The position numbers and the translations under genes are program-made. DNA of 52,840 nucleotides from Streptomyces purpureus (GTDB lineage Bacteria > Actinomycetota > Actinomycetes > Streptomycetales > Streptomycetaceae), in NCBI RefSeq assembly GCF_014648195.1, contig NZ_BMQQ01000029.1, positions 40,727 through 93,566 of the forward strand, in the 5' to 3' direction. This document shows, piece after piece, positions 50,996-52,840 of the stretch. Position 1 is the first letter of the stretch, and each line of letters opens with the position of its first letter. Under the pieces are notes generated by a model that was given only the letters and a program-made list of their open reading frames with translations, ran no database searches and was not told the DNA's origin.

Positions 50996-52840
50996 CTAGA
51001 CGGGCCGCGCGTCCGGGGGTGCCGTACGGGCCCGGAGGGTGTCCAGCAGGGCACGCGCGCGCGGTGAGGCGGCGAGCTCTTCGAGGGTGACGGGGCGGCC
51101 TTCGGCGTCGGCGACGGGGAGCCGCCAGTTCGGGTACTGGTCCCAGGTGCCGGGCAGGTTCTGGGGGCGCCGGTCTCCGACGGCGTCGGGCAGCCACAGG
51201 CCGGTGAGCAGCGCGGGGGTGCGCAGCAGGTAGCGGTATACGGCCTGGATGGCGGCCTCCTCGCCGTCGAGGGGGCGGCCGGCGCCGCCGGGGCCCGGCT
51301 CGGCGAGGCGGGCCAGCCATTGGGCGGTGTCGGCGGCGTCCTCGGCCCGCTCCTGGTCCAGGGGGCGGGTCAGCAGGCCGAGGCGGTGGCGGAGGGTGAC
51401 GTGGTCGCCGGTGAGCCGGGCGGCGGTGGACGGCAGGTCGTGGGTGGTGGCGGTGGCGACGCAGTCCTCACGCCAGCGTTCCGGCGGCAGCGGCAGGCCG
51501 TCGCCGGCCCAGTCGCGTTCGAACCAGAGCACGGAGGTGCCGAGGATTCCGCGCCGCCGCAGCGCCTCGCGGACCCCTGGTTCGACGGTGCCGAGGTCTT
51601 CGCCGATGACGACGGCGCCCGCGCGGTGGGCCTCCAGGACGAGGACGGCCAGCATGGCGTCGGCGTCGTGGCGGACGTAGGAGCCGTCGGCGGGCTCATG
51701 GCCGGCGGGCACCCACCAGAGCCGGAAGAGTCCCATGACGTGGTCGATGCGCAGGGCGCCCGCGTGCCGCAGCAGGCCTTGGAGCAGGCCGCGGTAGGGG
51801 GCGTAGCCGGAGGCGGCCAGCGCGTCGGGGCGCCAGGGCGGCAGACCCCAGTCCTGGCCACGCGCGTTGAAGGCGTCGGGCGGGGCGCCGACGGACATCC
51901 CGGCGGCGTAGGCGTCGGGCCGGGCCCACGCGTCGGCGCCGTCGGGGTGCACGCCGACGGCGAGGTCGTGGACGATCCCGACCCGCATCCCGGCGTCGCG
52001 CGCGGCCCGGGCGGCCGCCGCGAGCTGCTGGTCCGTGAGCCAGGCGAGCCAGCTGTGGAAGGCGATGCGGTCGGCGAGCTCCACGCGCGCGTGGGCGGTG
52101 GCGGCGGAGCGGGGGTCGCGCAGCGCCTCGGGCCAGGTGTGCGGCGCGGAGCCGTACTGCTCGGCGAGTGCGCACCAGGTGGCGTGGTCGGCCAGGGGCT
52201 GTCCTTGCCGGGTGAGGAAGTCCTCGTAGGCGGCCTGGCGTCCGGGGCCGAGCGGGACGGTCCGTACGAGTTCCAGGGCGCGCCGTTTCAGGGCCCATAC
52301 GGCGTCCCGGTCGATCAACGCGCCCTTGCGCAGCACCCCTTCGCGGAGCTCGGCGGCGTCGGCGAGGACGGCGTCGAGCTCGGCCCGGTGGTGCGGGGCG
52401 GCGTAGGCGTATTCGTCGATGTCCTCGATCCGCAGGTGGACGGGGTCGGGGAAGCGGCGGGAGGAGGGGCGGTAGGGGGACGGGTCGGTGGGGGTGCCGG
52501 GGACGGCGGCGTGGAGGGGGTTGACCTGGACGAAGTCGGCGCCGTGGGCGCGGCCCGCCCAGTCGGCGAGTTCCCTGAGGTCCCCGAGGTCGCCCATGCC
52601 CCAGGAGCGGGCGGAGAGCAGCGAGTAGAGCTGTACGAGGAACCCGTAGCCGCGTCCGGCGGGCCGGGGGGTGGCCGGCGGGGCCACGATCAGCGCGGCC
52701 GTGGCCTCCCGACCGTCGGGGGCCCGCACGTCGAGGCGGTGCACACCAAGACCCGGCCAAGCGCCGGACGGGCCCTCCGGAAGGCGCCAGAGCGCGGACT
52801 CCGTGCCGTCCTCGGGGGTCCGTCCATCGAGGCGGTGCAC
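50996..52840 (-). CDS. malQ: 4-alpha-glucanotransferase (amylomaltase), 5' end outside the window
   Basis: GH77 enzyme that transfers glucan chains between maltodextrins and glycogen. The visible 614 residues contain SWGMGDLGDL, the catalytic nucleophile region ALRIDHVMGLFRLWW, the acid/base region VVIGEDLGTVEPGV and the stabilising TTHDLPSTAARLTGDH. The frame is open at the right edge, so the N-terminal domain and start lie beyond 52840. The stop is at 50996. A small membrane protein gene follows closely. Confidence 0.95.
   Translation of the reverse strand: MHRLDGRTPEDGTESALWRLPEGPSGAWPGLGVHRLDVRAPDGREATAALIVAPPATPRPAGRGYGFLVQLYSLLSARSWGMGDLGDLRELADWAGRAHGADFVQVNPLHAAVPGTPTDPSPYRPSSRRFPDPVHLRIEDIDEYAYAAPHHRAELDAVLADAAELREGVLRKGALIDRDAVWALKRRALELVRTVPLGPGRQAAYEDFLTRQGQPLADHATWCALAEQYGSAPHTWPEALRDPRSAATAHARVELADRIAFHSWLAWLTDQQLAAAARAARDAGMRVGIVHDLAVGVHPDGADAWARPDAYAAGMSVGAPPDAFNARGQDWGLPPWRPDALAASGYAPYRGLLQGLLRHAGALRIDHVMGLFRLWWVPAGHEPADGSYVRHDADAMLAVLVLEAHRAGAVVIGEDLGTVEPGVREALRRRGILGTSVLWFERDWAGDGLPLPPERWREDCVATATTHDLPSTAARLTGDHVTLRHRLGLLTRPLDQERAEDAADTAQWLARLAEPGPGGAGRPLDGEEAAIQAVYRYLLRTPALLTGLWLPDAVGDRRPQNLPGTWDQYPNWRLPVADAEGRPVTLEELAASPRARALLDTLRARTAPPDARPV

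Overview
The window is a contiguous piece of a high-GC actinobacterial chromosome, almost certainly a Streptomyces. Signs are the very high GC content, many GTG starts with AAGGAG-like ribosome sites, duplicated clpP genes next to tig and clpX, an FeZn-type superoxide dismutase with a nickel-type operator, a conservon (cvnA-E), and a mycothiol-dependent nitroreductase relative. From memory, the gene order (valS, clpX/clpP2/clpP1/tig, tRNAs, rpiB, sodF, asd, pepN, malQ) resembles the SCO26xx region of S. coelicolor. I saw no rRNA, CRISPR array, prophage or complete insertion sequence.

Region 1 (1-15.1 kb) is mostly core genome. It holds a sensor kinase, valS, a proline/glutamine-rich membrane protein, a small secreted protein, clpX, clpP2, clpP1 (with a ClgR-like operator), tig, tRNA-Pro(UGG), tRNA-Gly(UCC), a small membrane protein, a small SpoT-type HD hydrolase, a SpoIIE-type phosphatase, an Eis-type acetyltransferase, a Nei-type DNA glycosylase and rpiB.

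Region 2 (15.2-26.8 kb) has three paralogous amino-acid permeases, interleaved with a flavoenzyme remnant and bioY. These are followed by sodF with a predicted Nur box, a DsbA-fold nitroreductase relative lacking its second active-site cysteine, a first M1 aminopeptidase N, a 350-bp purine-rich gap and a wHTH/nuclease-like protein.

Region 3 (26.8-39.2 kb) has a serine hydrolase, a NUDIX enzyme, and a leftward VOC/flavin-barrel/HPP operon diverging from a CGNR regulator. The HPP gene is interrupted by a 35-bp palindromic repeat carrying an in-frame stop. A secreted subtilase, asd, a DUF1203 protein and a second M1 aminopeptidase N follow.

Region 4 (39.3-52.8 kb) is the most interesting part. 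A complete conservon (histidine-kinase-like protein, roadblock protein, DUF742 protein, GTPase, P450) is read as overlapping genes. Its P450 lacks the ExxR motif and instead reads QVLW, as known for CYP157. It converges, with a 12-bp gap, on a two-gene operon encoding a C-methyltransferase and a class I terpene cyclase, which suggests a methylated, non-canonical terpene. Next come allantoicase, a LysR regulator and two EamA exporters, where a 48-bp operator-like sequence is duplicated in front of allantoicase and in front of the EamA-lysR pair. A divergent MarR regulator with a strong palindrome, a small membrane protein and the 3' part of malQ end the window.
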